DNA of 50,989 nucleotides from Candidatus Brocadiaceae bacterium (GTDB lineage Bacteria > Planctomycetota > Brocadiia > SM23-32), in assembly GCA_012728835.1 (NCBI GenBank), contig JAAYEJ010000011.1, forward strand, positions 1 through 50,989, read 5' to 3'. Below are positions 42,823 through 50,126 of the stretch, one piece after another (position 1 is the stretch's first letter; the number at the start of each line of letters is the position of its first letter). Position numbers and translations under genes: made by a program. The notes below the pieces were generated by a model. That model made no database searches. It saw only the letters and a list, made by a program, of their open reading frames with translations, and was not told the origin of the DNA.

Positions 42823-42852
42823 GGAGGGGCACGCTCGGTCGTGCCCGCCTCC
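42823..42852 (+). terminator. Hairpin at the end of the dcw cluster
   Basis: GGAGGGGCACG (42823-42833) pairs with CGTGCC and CCTCC (42840-42852), with a two-base bulge and a six-base loop. There is no T tract, as for several hairpins in this window. Confidence 0.45.
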
Positions 42853-42916
42853 GTCGCCTTCGCCGACACGCGCCCGCCGTCGCCGGACGACCCGGAGGCC
42901 GGATGCCCCCGGCACT

Positions 42917-42933
42917 GCCGGCGAGACGCCGGC
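42917..42933. repeat. GCCGGC-GAGAC-GCCGGC palindrome, possible dispersed repeat
   Basis: Two GCCGGC arms flank GAGAC, within GGCACTGCCGGCGAGACGCC. From memory, this motif with its conceptual translation AGETPALP recurs between genes in many PVC-group genomes. Only one copy was recognised here. Confidence 0.4.
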
Positions 42934-43001
42934 GCTACCAACTGGACGGGCGCACGCCCCCATGCAGAAGAAGTGTCCAGCACGGAACCCCGTGCCATAT
43001 C

Positions 43002-43031
43002 TTGACAGTGCGTAACAATTTGCGGTATAAG
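43002..43031 (+). promoter_or_regulatory. Upstream promoter (P1) of the FHA-GAF-HD-GYP gene
   Basis: TTGACA (43002-43007), an 18-bp spacer and TATAAG (43026-43031). This AT-richer patch stands out in the gap, about 150 bp upstream of the start. Confidence 0.6.
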
Positions 43032-43073
43032 AATTTCCCTCACACCTGCGGCGGGCCGGCGAGGCATCCTGCA

Positions 43074-43103
43074 TTGCATCGTGCCCACGGCCTTGCGTAT
43101 AAT
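43074..43103 (+). promoter_or_regulatory. Downstream promoter (P2) of the FHA-GAF-HD-GYP gene
   Basis: TTGCAT (43074-43079), an 18-bp spacer and a perfect TATAAT (43098-43103), about 77 bp upstream of the start. Together with P1 it suggests the gene is separately controlled from the dcw cluster. Confidence 0.5.
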
Positions 43104-43179
43104 GCCGCTCGGTTGACTTTGTGGACGTCGCGGGAAGACTGGCTTCCGAGAGACCTGCGGACAGGCACCGGCCCCGACC

Positions 43180-44793
43180 ATGCACGGCAAACTGATACCG
43201 CTCAAAGGCGCCGAGCACACCGAGGTCATTGAGTTGAGCACCGAATGCCCCGTGGTGTTCGGCCGCGGCGAGTCCTGCACGGTGCGCCTGAGCCAGGGCA
43301 GCGTCTCCCGCCGTCACTGCCGGATCGCCCACAAGCAGGGGTTCTTCACCGTCGAGGACCTCGAGAGCAGCAACGGCACGTGGGTCAATGACCACCGGGT
43401 CCGCAAGGCCCTCCTGTTCCACCACGATCGCATTGCGATCGGCGACGCCGAGTTCCGCTTCGTGCTCGAAGACACGCCCCGCCAGGACGAGGCGGTGATC
43501 CTGACCGGCGACACCGACACACCGCCCTTCGGAACCGAGGTCCGGGCGCCCGCCGGGCCGGCTGCCTCGGGCTCGCCCCTCGGCAAAGGAACCGGCGGCG
43601 ACGACCCGTCCATCGAGGAAGACATCGAGCGCCATCTGTCGGCCGTCTGCCGGGTGATCGACAGCGTCGCCGAGGAACGCAACCTCGACCGCCTGTTCGC
43701 CGCCATCATGGACAACGTCATGGAGGTCATGGGCGCGGACCGCGGCTACCTGATCGCGGCCCGGGAACTCAACGGCGTCCTGATCCCTCTGCTGTGCCGC
43801 TACAGGGAGGGCCTTCCGGCGGCGGCGCGCAACAGCTTCAGCCGCAGCATCGTCGTCGAATGCCACGCCACGGGCGACTCGATCCTGCGGTCGGCACCGG
43901 CGGACCGCGTCGACGCCAGCCTGAGCGTCGTCTCCCAGGGGATCCGCAGCGTCCTGTGCTCCCCCATGCGGGACGGCGAAGGAGCGGTCGGCTTCCTCTA
44001 CGTCGACAACGTCGTCGGCTCCCGGGAGTTCACCGAACGCGACCTGAAGGTGCTGGCGGCCATCGGCAACCAGGCGGGCATCGCCGTCCGACGCGCCCAG
44101 CTCGCCCACCAGGTCGAGACCGTCTTCGGCGACGTCATGCGGTCGGTCCTCCGCCTTGTCGAGTTCAGGGACAGCTACACCTGCGGGCACTGCGAGCGCG
44201 TGACGGCCCTGGCCCTGTGCATCGGCGGGCTGATGCCCGAAAGCCGCCCCGACCGCCGCACCATCGAGATCGCCGGCATGCTGCACGACGTGGGCAAGCT
44301 GGCCGTCCAGCTCGACGTCCTGCAGAAGCCCGACAGCCTCACGGAGTCCGAGTACGAGACCGTCAAGCAGCACCCCGCCGCCGGGGCGGCCATCCTGAGC
44401 AGCGTCGACAACGCGGCCGAGATCGCCAGCGCGATCCGCCACCACCACGAACGCTGGGACGGCACCGGCTACCCGGACGGGCTGGCCGGGGAGGACATCC
44501 CGCTGGTGGCACGCCTCCTGGCCCTCGCCGACGCCTTCGACTCGATGGCGACCGAACGCCCCTACAAGTCCGCGCTGCCCCCCGAGAAGATCCTCGGCGA
44601 ACTGGACGAGGGCGCCGGCACGCAGTTCGACCCCCACCTGGTCCGTCTGGTCATGGACGCGCTGCGCACCGGGGACGCCTTCCGGGAGGAGATTCAGAGC
44701 ATCTACCGCGACGAAGGCGGCATGGACCGGCTCGACGACCTGTTCCGCCGCCCGCGCCCGTCCGGGAGGCAGCGGCCCCTGGTGGACGCTTGA
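43180..44793 (+). CDS. FHA-GAF-HD-GYP signalling protein, probable cyclic-di-GMP phosphodiesterase
   Basis: 537 residues. Cytoplasmic. An FHA domain (about 20-95; FGRGESCTVRL, SVSRRHC, SSNGTWVN) would bind phosphothreonine on a partner of a Ser/Thr kinase. A GAF domain (about 150-305) may sense a ligand. The HD-GYP domain (about 315-520) has His369-Asp370-x-Gly-Lys373, the HHHERWDGTGYPDGL motif (GYP at 430-432) and DAFDSMATERPYK, so the metal ligands look intact and c-di-GMP hydrolysis is likely. ATG 43180 has a weak ribosome site. Two promoters lie upstream. It is followed 4 bp later by a lipoprotein gene, so the downstream genes may be cotranscribed. Confidence 0.92.
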   Translation: MHGKLIPLKGAEHTEVIELSTECPVVFGRGESCTVRLSQGSVSRRHCRIAHKQGFFTVEDLESSNGTWVNDHRVRKALLFHHDRIAIGDAEFRFVLEDTPRQDEAVILTGDTDTPPFGTEVRAPAGPAASGSPLGKGTGGDDPSIEEDIERHLSAVCRVIDSVAEERNLDRLFAAIMDNVMEVMGADRGYLIAARELNGVLIPLLCRYREGLPAAARNSFSRSIVVECHATGDSILRSAPADRVDASLSVVSQGIRSVLCSPMRDGEGAVGFLYVDNVVGSREFTERDLKVLAAIGNQAGIAVRRAQLAHQVETVFGDVMRSVLRLVEFRDSYTCGHCERVTALALCIGGLMPESRPDRRTIEIAGMLHDVGKLAVQLDVLQKPDSLTESEYETVKQHPAAGAAILSSVDNAAEIASAIRHHHERWDGTGYPDGLAGEDIPLVARLLALADAFDSMATERPYKSALPPEKILGELDEGAGTQFDPHLVRLVMDALRTGDAFREEIQSIYRDEGGMDRLDDLFRRPRPSGRQRPLVDA

Positions 44794-44797
44794 GGAC

Positions 44798-45670
44798 ATG
44801 ACCCCTGCGAGCCCGACAGACGGCCCTGCACGCAGACCGGCCGGGGCCCTGCCGGCCCTGAGTTGCATCCTGGCCCTGCTGACCACCGGCTGCCCGCTCT
44901 TCCGACCTCGCCCCGCGCCCCCGCCGCTGCCTCCCGGCGAAGTCGTCCGCGCGGTGCGCGCCCTGAGCGAGGGGTTCCATACCGTCACCGACGGCGACAT
45001 CTCCCTGTCCATCCGCACCGTCGACGAGGCCGGACGGGCCCGGCGCCTGCCCACGCTCGGCGGGGCGCTGGCATTCGACGCGCGCCTGCCCGCGCTCTGG
45101 CTCCTCACCGAGAAGCTCACGCGCACGGTCTTCCTGCTCAAGGCCGCCGGCCCCCGCTTCTGGCTCGTCTGCTATTCGACCAACGAACTCGTCACCGGCA
45201 CGGAGATCGCCTACCGCAAGCTCCCTCAACTCCTGCGCCCGGACGAGGTGCGGAGCTACTTCGCCGGCCCCGAGCAGCTCGGCATCTCCTGGCCCACCGC
45301 CGAGATGGTCCTCGAACCGGCCGACTACCGCTTCGACGTCCGCGTGCTCGGCGTCCTTCGCCGGCAGGTCTTCGTGGACCGCCGACGCCTTGTGCTCAGC
45401 GGCATCCGGCGCTACGATGCGCTCGGAAGGGTGGAAACGGACCTGCGGATGGACCGCTACCGGCCGGCCGGAGACGGCCTGTTCCCCAGGCGCCTCTGGC
45501 TCGACCGGCCCCTCAACGGGGTGACCATCGAGCTGCACCTGGGCGACCCGAAGCCGAACAAGCCCCTGCCCGAGGCGACCTTCGCACCGCCGCCCCTGCT
45601 CCCGGGCTGGCGGCTGATCGACCTGGACGTGGAAGACCCGTCCGCCATCGAGTTCTTCAGGGCAGACTGA
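44798..45670 (+). CDS. Lipoprotein with LolA/LolB-like features, unknown function
   Basis: 290 residues. The signal sequence (hydrophobic core about 17-29) ends in LLTTGC with Cys31, a slightly non-standard lipobox. After a Pro-rich linker comes a beta-rich domain (TVTDGDISLSIRTVDEAG..., LLTEKLTRTVFLLKAAGPRFWLVCYSTNELVTG, RLVLSGIRRYDALGRVETDLRMDRY) that reads like the DUF4292/LolB half-barrel that binds lipid or lipoprotein. I infer an outer-membrane lipoprotein-handling role at low certainty. It lies 4 bp after the HD-GYP gene, and its stop TGA is directly followed by the radC start. Confidence 0.65.
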   Translation: MTPASPTDGPARRPAGALPALSCILALLTTGCPLFRPRPAPPPLPPGEVVRAVRALSEGFHTVTDGDISLSIRTVDEAGRARRLPTLGGALAFDARLPALWLLTEKLTRTVFLLKAAGPRFWLVCYSTNELVTGTEIAYRKLPQLLRPDEVRSYFAGPEQLGISWPTAEMVLEPADYRFDVRVLGVLRRQVFVDRRRLVLSGIRRYDALGRVETDLRMDRYRPAGDGLFPRRLWLDRPLNGVTIELHLGDPKPNKPLPEATFAPPPLLPGWRLIDLDVEDPSAIEFFRAD

Positions 45671-46738
45671 ATGCACCAGGAACCAACCCCGCAGGACGGC
45701 CGCGAGGCGGCGGCCCCCTACCGTCGCCTCTACGACACGCTCTGCGCATGGAGCCTCGCGGCCGACGCCGCACGCACGGCCGAACCGGCCGCCGTGAGCG
45801 CCGATGCGCCGGAACTGGTGCGTTTCTGGCAGCGGGTCGGCGCCGTGCCGCGCACCGCATCCGCCGCACGCGGCGCCCACGTCGCACGCACGCTGGCCGA
45901 CGGCCTCGGGCGGGCCACCGGGGACGGCACGGCGCGCGTCTGCGCCCTGCTGGGCCGGTTCTGTGCGGAGACCGACGGCGTCTGCCGGCGCCTGCCCCTG
46001 TGCGACGAGTGCCCCCTGCGCGAGCAGTGCCGCCAGCCCGGCCGGCGCCCGACGATGACCGACCTGCCGCCGGAGGCCCGCCCGCGTGAACGCCTGCTGG
46101 CCTGCGGCGAAGCCCACCTGAGCGACGTGGAGCTGCTGGCCATCATCATCCGCGGCGGCTCCTCGAAGGCAACGGCCCTGGACCTGGCCGCGCGCCTTAT
46201 GCGCGAGTTCGGCACCTTCCGCGGGCTGGCCGCCTGCTCCCCGGCCGAGCTGATGCGCGTGCACGGCATCGGCCCGGCCAAGGCCGCCCAGATCCGCGCC
46301 GCCCTGGCCATCGCGCGGCGCTACGCCGGCGACCGCCTGCCCGCCGGCCGGGCCATCGGCGGCAGCGAGTCCCTCTTCCGCTACATGCGCGAGAAGATGT
46401 TCGGCCTCGACCGGGAGCACTTCTGCGTCCTCCTGCTCGACACGAAGAACCAGATCCTGCGCGAGGAGACCGTCTCGATCGGCTCGCTGAACGAGAGCGT
46501 CGTCCACCCGCGCGAGGTCTTCAAGACCGCCATCCGCCAGAGCGCCTCCGCCGTCGTCTTCGTACACAACCACCCCAGCGGCAATCCCGAGCCGAGCATG
46601 CAGGACCGCCGCCTCACCGACCGGCTCTGCGAGGCCGGCCGCCTCGTGGGCATCCGCGTGCTCGACCACATGATCATCGGACGCGACACCTACTTCAGCT
46701 TCGCCGAGCAGGGGCTGCTGGCTCCCGCCGGACAGTGA
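45671..46738 (+). CDS. radC: RadC-family JAMM protein with cysteine-rich N-terminal extension
   Basis: 355 residues. Residues 129-355 are an ordinary RadC: a MTDLPPEARPRERLL start, a helix-hairpin-helix region (about 180-215) and the JAMM metal motif HNHPSGNPEPSMQD with His299, His301 and Asp312. The biochemical role of RadC remains uncertain. The first 128 residues are unusual: helical, with Cys91, 98, 105, 111, 114 and 120. C-x5-C-x2-C-x5-C in this stretch resembles the iron-sulfur loop of endonuclease III-type DNA glycosylases (C-x6-C-x2-C-x5-C). No ribosome site precedes the internal Met129, whereas ATG 45671 abuts the upstream stop, so the fusion is probably real. RNase H follows. Confidence 0.88.
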   Translation: MHQEPTPQDGREAAAPYRRLYDTLCAWSLAADAARTAEPAAVSADAPELVRFWQRVGAVPRTASAARGAHVARTLADGLGRATGDGTARVCALLGRFCAETDGVCRRLPLCDECPLREQCRQPGRRPTMTDLPPEARPRERLLACGEAHLSDVELLAIIIRGGSSKATALDLAARLMREFGTFRGLAACSPAELMRVHGIGPAKAAQIRAALAIARRYAGDRLPAGRAIGGSESLFRYMREKMFGLDREHFCVLLLDTKNQILREETVSIGSLNESVVHPREVFKTAIRQSASAVVFVHNHPSGNPEPSMQDRRLTDRLCEAGRLVGIRVLDHMIIGRDTYFSFAEQGLLAPAGQ

Positions 46739-46756
46739 CCGCTCGGACAGGGACCC

Positions 46757-47341
46757 ATGGACAAGCACAGACTCCTCCGGGCCGTCTACGAGGCCGTCGA
46801 CTGGTCCCGGCTCTACAATGACCACCCCGACGTCACGCGCCAGGATGTCGACGCCCTCTTCCGCGAACTGGGTGCGCATCCGGCCGTCGCCCCCGAACCG
46901 GCCGCCTCCGAGCAGGCCTCCGGGGCGGCCCTTGGGAAGGAAGCGCATCTGTTCACCGACGGCGCCTCGCGTGGGAACCCCGGCCCGGCCGGCATCGGCA
47001 TGGTCCTGAAGACGCCCGACGGCCGGACGGCCGCCGCCTGGGGCGAGCCCATCGGCCGGACCACCAACAACGTGGCCGAGTACAGGGCGGTGATCGCGGG
47101 CCTGCGCCGGGCGCTCGAACTCGGGGTCGCCCGCGTTCACCTGTTCAGCGACAGCGAACTGCTCGTGCGCCAGCTCCAGGGCACCTACCGGGTCAGGAAC
47201 GCGCGTCTGCGCCCGCTCTACGACGAGGCGACCGCCCTGCTTGGGCGCTTCGCCGCCTGGACGGTCCGCCACGTGCCGCGCGAAGAGAACTCCGAGGCGG
47301 ACGCCCTGGCCACCCGAGGCGCCGGCGCCAACCGGGCATAG
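46757..47341 (+). CDS. Ribonuclease HI-like protein with short N-terminal domain
   Basis: 194 residues. Degrades the RNA strand of RNA-DNA hybrids. The catalytic set is complete: Asp68 ([16 protein letters not shown]), Glu108 ([13 protein letters not shown]), Asp132 ([13 protein letters not shown]) and Asp182 ([11 protein letters not shown]). The form is that of the RVT_3/archaeal-type RNase HI (ypdQ-like) rather than classical E. coli RnhA. Residues 1-45 form a helical extension ([20 protein letters not shown]) that I do not recognise, joined by an Ala/Pro-rich linker. It follows radC by 18 bp. Confidence 0.9.
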   Translation: MDKHRLLRAVYEAVDWSRLYNDHPDVTRQDVDALFRELGAHPAVAPEPAASEQASGAALGKEAHLFTDGASRGNPGPAGIGMVLKTPDGRTAAAWGEPIGRTTNNVAEYRAVIAGLRRALELGVARVHLFSDSELLVRQLQGTYRVRNARLRPLYDEATALLGRFAAWTVRHVPREENSEADALATRGAGANRA

Positions 47342-47375
47342 GCGCCGGGCGGCCGGCCGGGCACGGACGATTGCT

Positions 47376-47404
47376 TTGAACGGCCCGGCCGGATCGGGTA
47401 CGAT
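47376..47404 (+). promoter_or_regulatory. Promoter of glyQ
   Basis: TTGAAC (47376-47381), a 17-bp spacer and TACGAT (47399-47404), about 34 bp upstream of the start codon. Confidence 0.55.
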
Positions 47405-47438
47405 TGGGCCTCCTGAACACACCCCCGGAAAGCACGCC

Positions 47439-48347
47439 ATGGCCAAGCCCCGACTGAACCTGCAGCAGCTCGTCCTGGGCCTTCAGAACTACTGGGCGGA
47501 CTACGGCTGCGCCATCGTCCACCCTTACGACGTGGAGAAGGGCGCCGGGACGTTCCACCCGGCCACCTTCCTGCGGTCGCTGGGGCCGGAGCCCTGGCGG
47601 GCCGCCTACGTGGAGCCCTCGCGCCGCCCGACCGACGGCCGCTACGGCGACAACCCGAACCGCGTCCAGCGGTTCTACCAGTTCCAGGTCATCGTCAAGC
47701 CCGCCCCGGACGACTCCCAGGATATCTACCTGGAGAGCCTCCGCCGCCTGGGCATCGACCTGGCCGCGCACGACGTGCGGTTCGTCGAGGACGACTGGGA
47801 ATCGCCCACGCTCGGGGCGAGCGGGCTGGGCTGGCAGGTCTGGATCGACGGCCTGGAGATCACGCAGTTCACCTACTTCCAGCGCGTCGGCGGCATCGAC
47901 CTGGACCCCGTCTCCCTGGAGCTGACCTACGGCATCGAGCGGATCGGCATGTTCCTGCAGGACGTGCCGGACGTCTTCCGTCTCGAATGGGCGCCCGGCC
48001 TCCTCTACGGCGAGATGCACCACGAGGACGAGGTGCAGTTCAGCCGCTACAACTTCGACGTGGCCGACACGGACATGCTCTTTCGGCTCTTCGACGTCCA
48101 CGAGGCCGAATGCCGCCGCTGCCTGGCCGAAGACCTGCCGCTGCCGGCGGTCGACCAGATGATGAAGTGCAGCCACACGTTCAACCTGCTGGACGCACGT
48201 GGCGCCGTCAGCGTGGCCGAACGCACGAGCTACATCAAGCGGGTGCGCGACCTGGCCTCGGCCATCGCCCGCGGCTACGTGGCGCTGCGCGAACGCCTCG
48301 GCCATCCCCTGCTGCCGCCCGGAGCGCACGGACCGTGCGCAGGTTGA
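47439..48347 (+). CDS. glyQ: Glycyl-tRNA synthetase alpha subunit
   Basis: 302 residues. Catalytic subunit of the bacterial heterotetrameric GlyRS; it forms glycyl-adenylate and charges tRNA-Gly together with the beta subunit. Signature regions are [77 protein letters not shown] and [16 protein letters not shown]. Length is normal. ATG 47439 follows GGAAAG at about 7 nt. The beta subunit gene glyS is not next to it or elsewhere in the window, which is unusual but known. Confidence 0.96.
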   Translation: MAKPRLNLQQLVLGLQNYWADYGCAIVHPYDVEKGAGTFHPATFLRSLGPEPWRAAYVEPSRRPTDGRYGDNPNRVQRFYQFQVIVKPAPDDSQDIYLESLRRLGIDLAAHDVRFVEDDWESPTLGASGLGWQVWIDGLEITQFTYFQRVGGIDLDPVSLELTYGIERIGMFLQDVPDVFRLEWAPGLLYGEMHHEDEVQFSRYNFDVADTDMLFRLFDVHEAECRRCLAEDLPLPAVDQMMKCSHTFNLLDARGAVSVAERTSYIKRVRDLASAIARGYVALRERLGHPLLPPGAHGPCAG

Positions 48348-48372
48348 CTTCCCCGGCGGGCGGACGTATAGT
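48344..48372 (+). promoter_or_regulatory. Promoter of the tRNA gene
   Basis: TTGACT (48344-48349), a 17-bp spacer and TATAGT (48367-48372), 15 bp before the tRNA 5' end. The -35 overlaps the end of glyQ. Confidence 0.65.
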
Positions 48373-48387
48373 CGGCTGTGCACCCGG

Positions 48388-48463
48388 GGGCCCATAGCTC
48401 AATCGGCAGAGCAGCGGACTCATAATCCGCGGGTTACAGGTTCGAGTCCTGTTGGGCCCACCA
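48388..48463 (+). tRNA. tRNA with CAT anticodon (tRNA-Met, or Ile2)
   Basis: 76 nt including an encoded CCA. Acceptor arms GGGCCCA and TGGGCCC pair fully, the D-arm has AGCTCAATCGGCAGAGC, the anticodon stem-loop is GCGGA-CTCATAA-TCCGC, and the T-arm is ACAGG-TTCGAGT-CCTGT. The anticodon CAT fits elongator methionine; it could instead be an isoleucine tRNA modified to lysidine by TilS. The first pair is G-C, so it is not a typical initiator. Confidence 0.93.
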
Positions 48464-48543
48464 GCCGCACCCGGCCCCCCGCCACCGCGTGCGCCTCGCC
48501 GTCGCAGCGGCGCCCCCGCCCTGCAGCGGCCCGTCGGGGCGGC

Positions 48544-48573
48544 TTGACGCCTTCTTCGGACGTGGGCTACACT
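48544..48573 (+). promoter_or_regulatory. Promoter of the methyltransferase-like membrane protein gene
   Basis: TTGACG (48544-48549), an 18-bp spacer and TACACT (48568-48573), about 40 bp upstream of the start. Confidence 0.5.
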
Positions 48574-48612
48574 GGGGGGACAGGCCCGGCTCACGGAAGG
48601 CGGGGGGGGACC

Positions 48613-49359
48613 ATGGCTCTCAGGGACGAACTCATCCGGCAGGGCCGCATGCTGTTCCGGTGGCGCACCTATCTGCCCCTGCTGTTCGTGCCGGTCTTCC
48701 TCGTCGGGCTGGGCAGCGCGGAGCGGCTGGAACGGGCCGCCGGCGACGCGGTCGACGACGTCTACGACTGGGCCTGCGTCGCCATCTCGCTGGTCGGGCT
48801 CGGGTGGCGAGCGTTCGTGTCCGGCACGGTTCCGCATGGAACGTCGGGCCGCAACACAAGGCGTCAGAAGGCGGCCGTCCTGAACACGTCGGGCGCCTAC
48901 TCGGTCGTGCGCCATCCGCTGTACCTGGGGAACTTCCTGGTCTTTCTGGGCGTGCTGATGTCGCCGGGCGTCCCGTGGCTCGTTCTGGTGGGATGCCTGA
49001 GCTACATGGCCTATTACGAGCGGATCATGCTGGTCGAGGAGGAGTACCTGGGCGAGGTGTTCGGGACGGCGTACCGGGTGTGGTCGGACGCCACGCCCGC
49101 GTTTTTGCCTCGATGGTCGAACTGGCGGCCCCCCGAGCTTCCGTTCTGCGCCAGGGCCGCATTGAAGAAGGAGTATGCCACCTTGCTGGGGGTGGCCGTC
49201 ACGTTCGCGGTGCTGGACCACGTCGAGGACTGGCTGGCAGGCGTGCCGGTGACCCTGGAGAGGGACACGGTGGTGCCCGCGCTCATCGTCACGGCCTTCT
49301 GTCTGCTGGTTCGCCTGCTTCACAAGCACACTCGGGCGCTGCACGTCCCGGCACGGTGA
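48613..49359 (+). CDS. Isoprenylcysteine carboxyl methyltransferase/PEMT-like membrane protein
   Basis: 248 residues. Integral membrane protein with about five hydrophobic helices. The conserved C-terminal core GAYSVVRHPLYLGNFLVFLG followed by YYERIMLVEEEYLGEVFGTAYRVW matches the ICMT/phospholipid methyltransferase superfamily, in which His and the Glu-rich helix bind SAM. The substrate is unknown, and bacterial members rarely act on prenylated protein. Two additional helices lie beyond the core. ATG 48613 follows a G-rich run (eight G then ACC). It has its own promoter. Confidence 0.82.
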   Translation: MALRDELIRQGRMLFRWRTYLPLLFVPVFLVGLGSAERLERAAGDAVDDVYDWACVAISLVGLGWRAFVSGTVPHGTSGRNTRRQKAAVLNTSGAYSVVRHPLYLGNFLVFLGVLMSPGVPWLVLVGCLSYMAYYERIMLVEEEYLGEVFGTAYRVWSDATPAFLPRWSNWRPPELPFCARAALKKEYATLLGVAVTFAVLDHVEDWLAGVPVTLERDTVVPALIVTAFCLLVRLLHKHTRALHVPAR

Positions 49360-49466
49360 CCGGGACGGTCGGAGGGCGGGGGCCGGCCCGGTGCGGTCGG
49401 TAGCGGACCGATCGCCGGGAGGCGAGGCCCTCTTTGCGGAAGACACACTCAGAGGAGCAGTGTGCC

Positions 49467-49631
49467 ATGCGGAAGTACCGATGCACGGTCTGCAACTACG
49501 TCTACGATCCGGAACTGGGCGATCCGACACAGGACATCTCGGCGGGGACGCCGTTTGAAGAGCTTCCGGACGACTGGACCTGCCCGGACTGCGGCGTGGG
49601 CAAGGACATGTTCGAGCCGGGAGACGAGTGA
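49467..49631 (+). CDS. Rubredoxin
   Basis: 54 residues. Small cytoplasmic electron carrier with one iron bound by four cysteines: Cys6 and Cys9 ([10 protein letters not shown]) and Cys39 and Cys42 ([12 protein letters not shown]). The spacing and the conserved aromatic and DWTCPxC segments are diagnostic. It often serves oxygen and peroxide detoxification or alkane oxidation in anaerobes, but no partner gene is adjacent. ATG 49467 follows AGAGGAG at about 9 nt. A hairpin at 49668-49687 probably ends the transcript. Confidence 0.97.
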   Translation: MRKYRCTVCNYVYDPELGDPTQDISAGTPFEELPDDWTCPDCGVGKDMFEPGDE

Positions 49632-49667
49632 CGGGACGCCGGGCAGGCTCCGGCGCCTTGTGCATAG

Positions 49668-49687
49668 CGACGCCCGGCGGGGCGTCG
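49668..49687 (+). terminator. Hairpin after the rubredoxin gene
   Basis: A perfect 8-bp stem CGACGCCC / GGGCGTCG around GGCG, 37 bp after the stop codon. No T tract follows. Confidence 0.5.
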
Positions 49688-49694
49688 ATCCCCC

Positions 49695-49957
49695 GAAAAG
49701 GAAGCGGGCGGGCCGATGCACGGGCCCGCCCGTACTGCACGCGGTTTCAGCACCGCGCGCCACCACCAGACCGGCGCCACAAGGCGCCGCTGCCCTTGGG
49801 AAGGGCAAGCCATGCCTCCCCGCGGATGTCACAGGTGACCGTGGCTGGCACGCCCACGGGGTCGGCCTGACCGGAAGGCGAAAGGACGATTACTGACCAG
49901 AACTACGCCTCGAAAGATCGCTCTCTCCGGCCACGCCTCACCTCGCGTTACCGCGTT
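49695..49957 (-). ncRNA. Candidate structured non-coding RNA, unassigned family
   Basis: On the minus strand, about 260 nt with its own promoter (49964-49992) and terminator. In transcript order I see GTCAC-CT-GTGAC (about 49831), overlapped by CCGTGG..CCACGG; then TGCCCTT-CCC-AAGGGCA (about 49797-49806), GGCGCC-TTGT-GGCGCC (about 49773-49788), GCGCGGT..ACCGCGTGC (about 49739-49760) and the terminator CGGGCGGGCC..GGCCCGCCCG (49732-49705) followed by CTTCCTTTTC. The surrounding genes are all on the plus strand, so it is not a leader of a minus-strand gene. I do not see the hallmarks of tmRNA, RNase P, SRP or 6S RNA, or of the common riboswitches. A short frame starting with GGGGAGG-C-ATG inside it (about 49813) has no recognisable product. 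This call rests on structure and signals only. Confidence 0.5.
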
Positions 49958-49963
49958 ACCTGT

Positions 49964-49992
49964 ACCATACCCCACCGGCGGCCTCCTGGCAA
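49964..49992 (-). promoter_or_regulatory. Promoter of the candidate non-coding RNA
   Basis: On the minus strand, TTGCCA (49992-49987), a 17-bp spacer and TATGGT (49969-49964). The transcript would start near 49957. Confidence 0.55.
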
Positions 49993-50033
49993 GCAGGAAA
50001 TCCCCGATCTGCCTACGCACGGACCGCCGGCAC

Positions 50034-50061
50034 TTGCGCCGCCGGCACCTGGGAGCATAAT
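50034..50061 (+). promoter_or_regulatory. Possible promoter of the TIM-barrel gene
   Basis: TTGCGC (50034-50039), a 16-bp spacer and CATAAT (50056-50061), about 65 bp before the start. The match is modest. Confidence 0.35.
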
Positions 50062-50126
50062 GGACGGTCCGGCGGCGGCGGGTGCCGCACGGGACAGGGC
50101 GTCTTCCACCGGAGGAGCGGCGGACC

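Larger units (their letters stand above)
42668..43001. other. Intergenic region after the dcw cluster
   Basis: No gene is supported here. It contains a terminator-like hairpin (42823-42852) and a short GCCGGC palindrome (42917-42933). An apparent minus-strand start with GGAGG four bases before ATG at about 42682 opens a frame antisense to ftsQ whose product looks like noise. The rest shows only GC-rich sequence. Confidence 0.5.

Noticed and set aside
42169-45141. A minus-strand open frame of about 990 codons
   Set aside because: Antisense to ftsQ, the HD-GYP gene and the lipoprotein gene; spans two promoters and contains no motif.
49502-49813. A minus-strand frame starting with GGGGAGG-C-ATG inside the candidate non-coding RNA
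   Set aside because: It runs through the terminator hairpin and antisense to rubredoxin, and its product is Arg/Pro/Ala-rich without features. A very short leader peptide cannot be excluded.
49861-49900. GACCGGAAGGCG, reminiscent of the SRP RNA tetraloop helix
   Set aside because: It is on the strand opposite to the promoter and terminator and lacks the flanking AGCAG and the paired arm of SRP helix 8.
49980-50000. GCTTGCCAGGAGGCC on the minus strand, resembling a cobalamin riboswitch B12 box
   Set aside because: The other conserved cobalamin elements are absent, and the segment is better explained as the -35 region of the RNA promoter.
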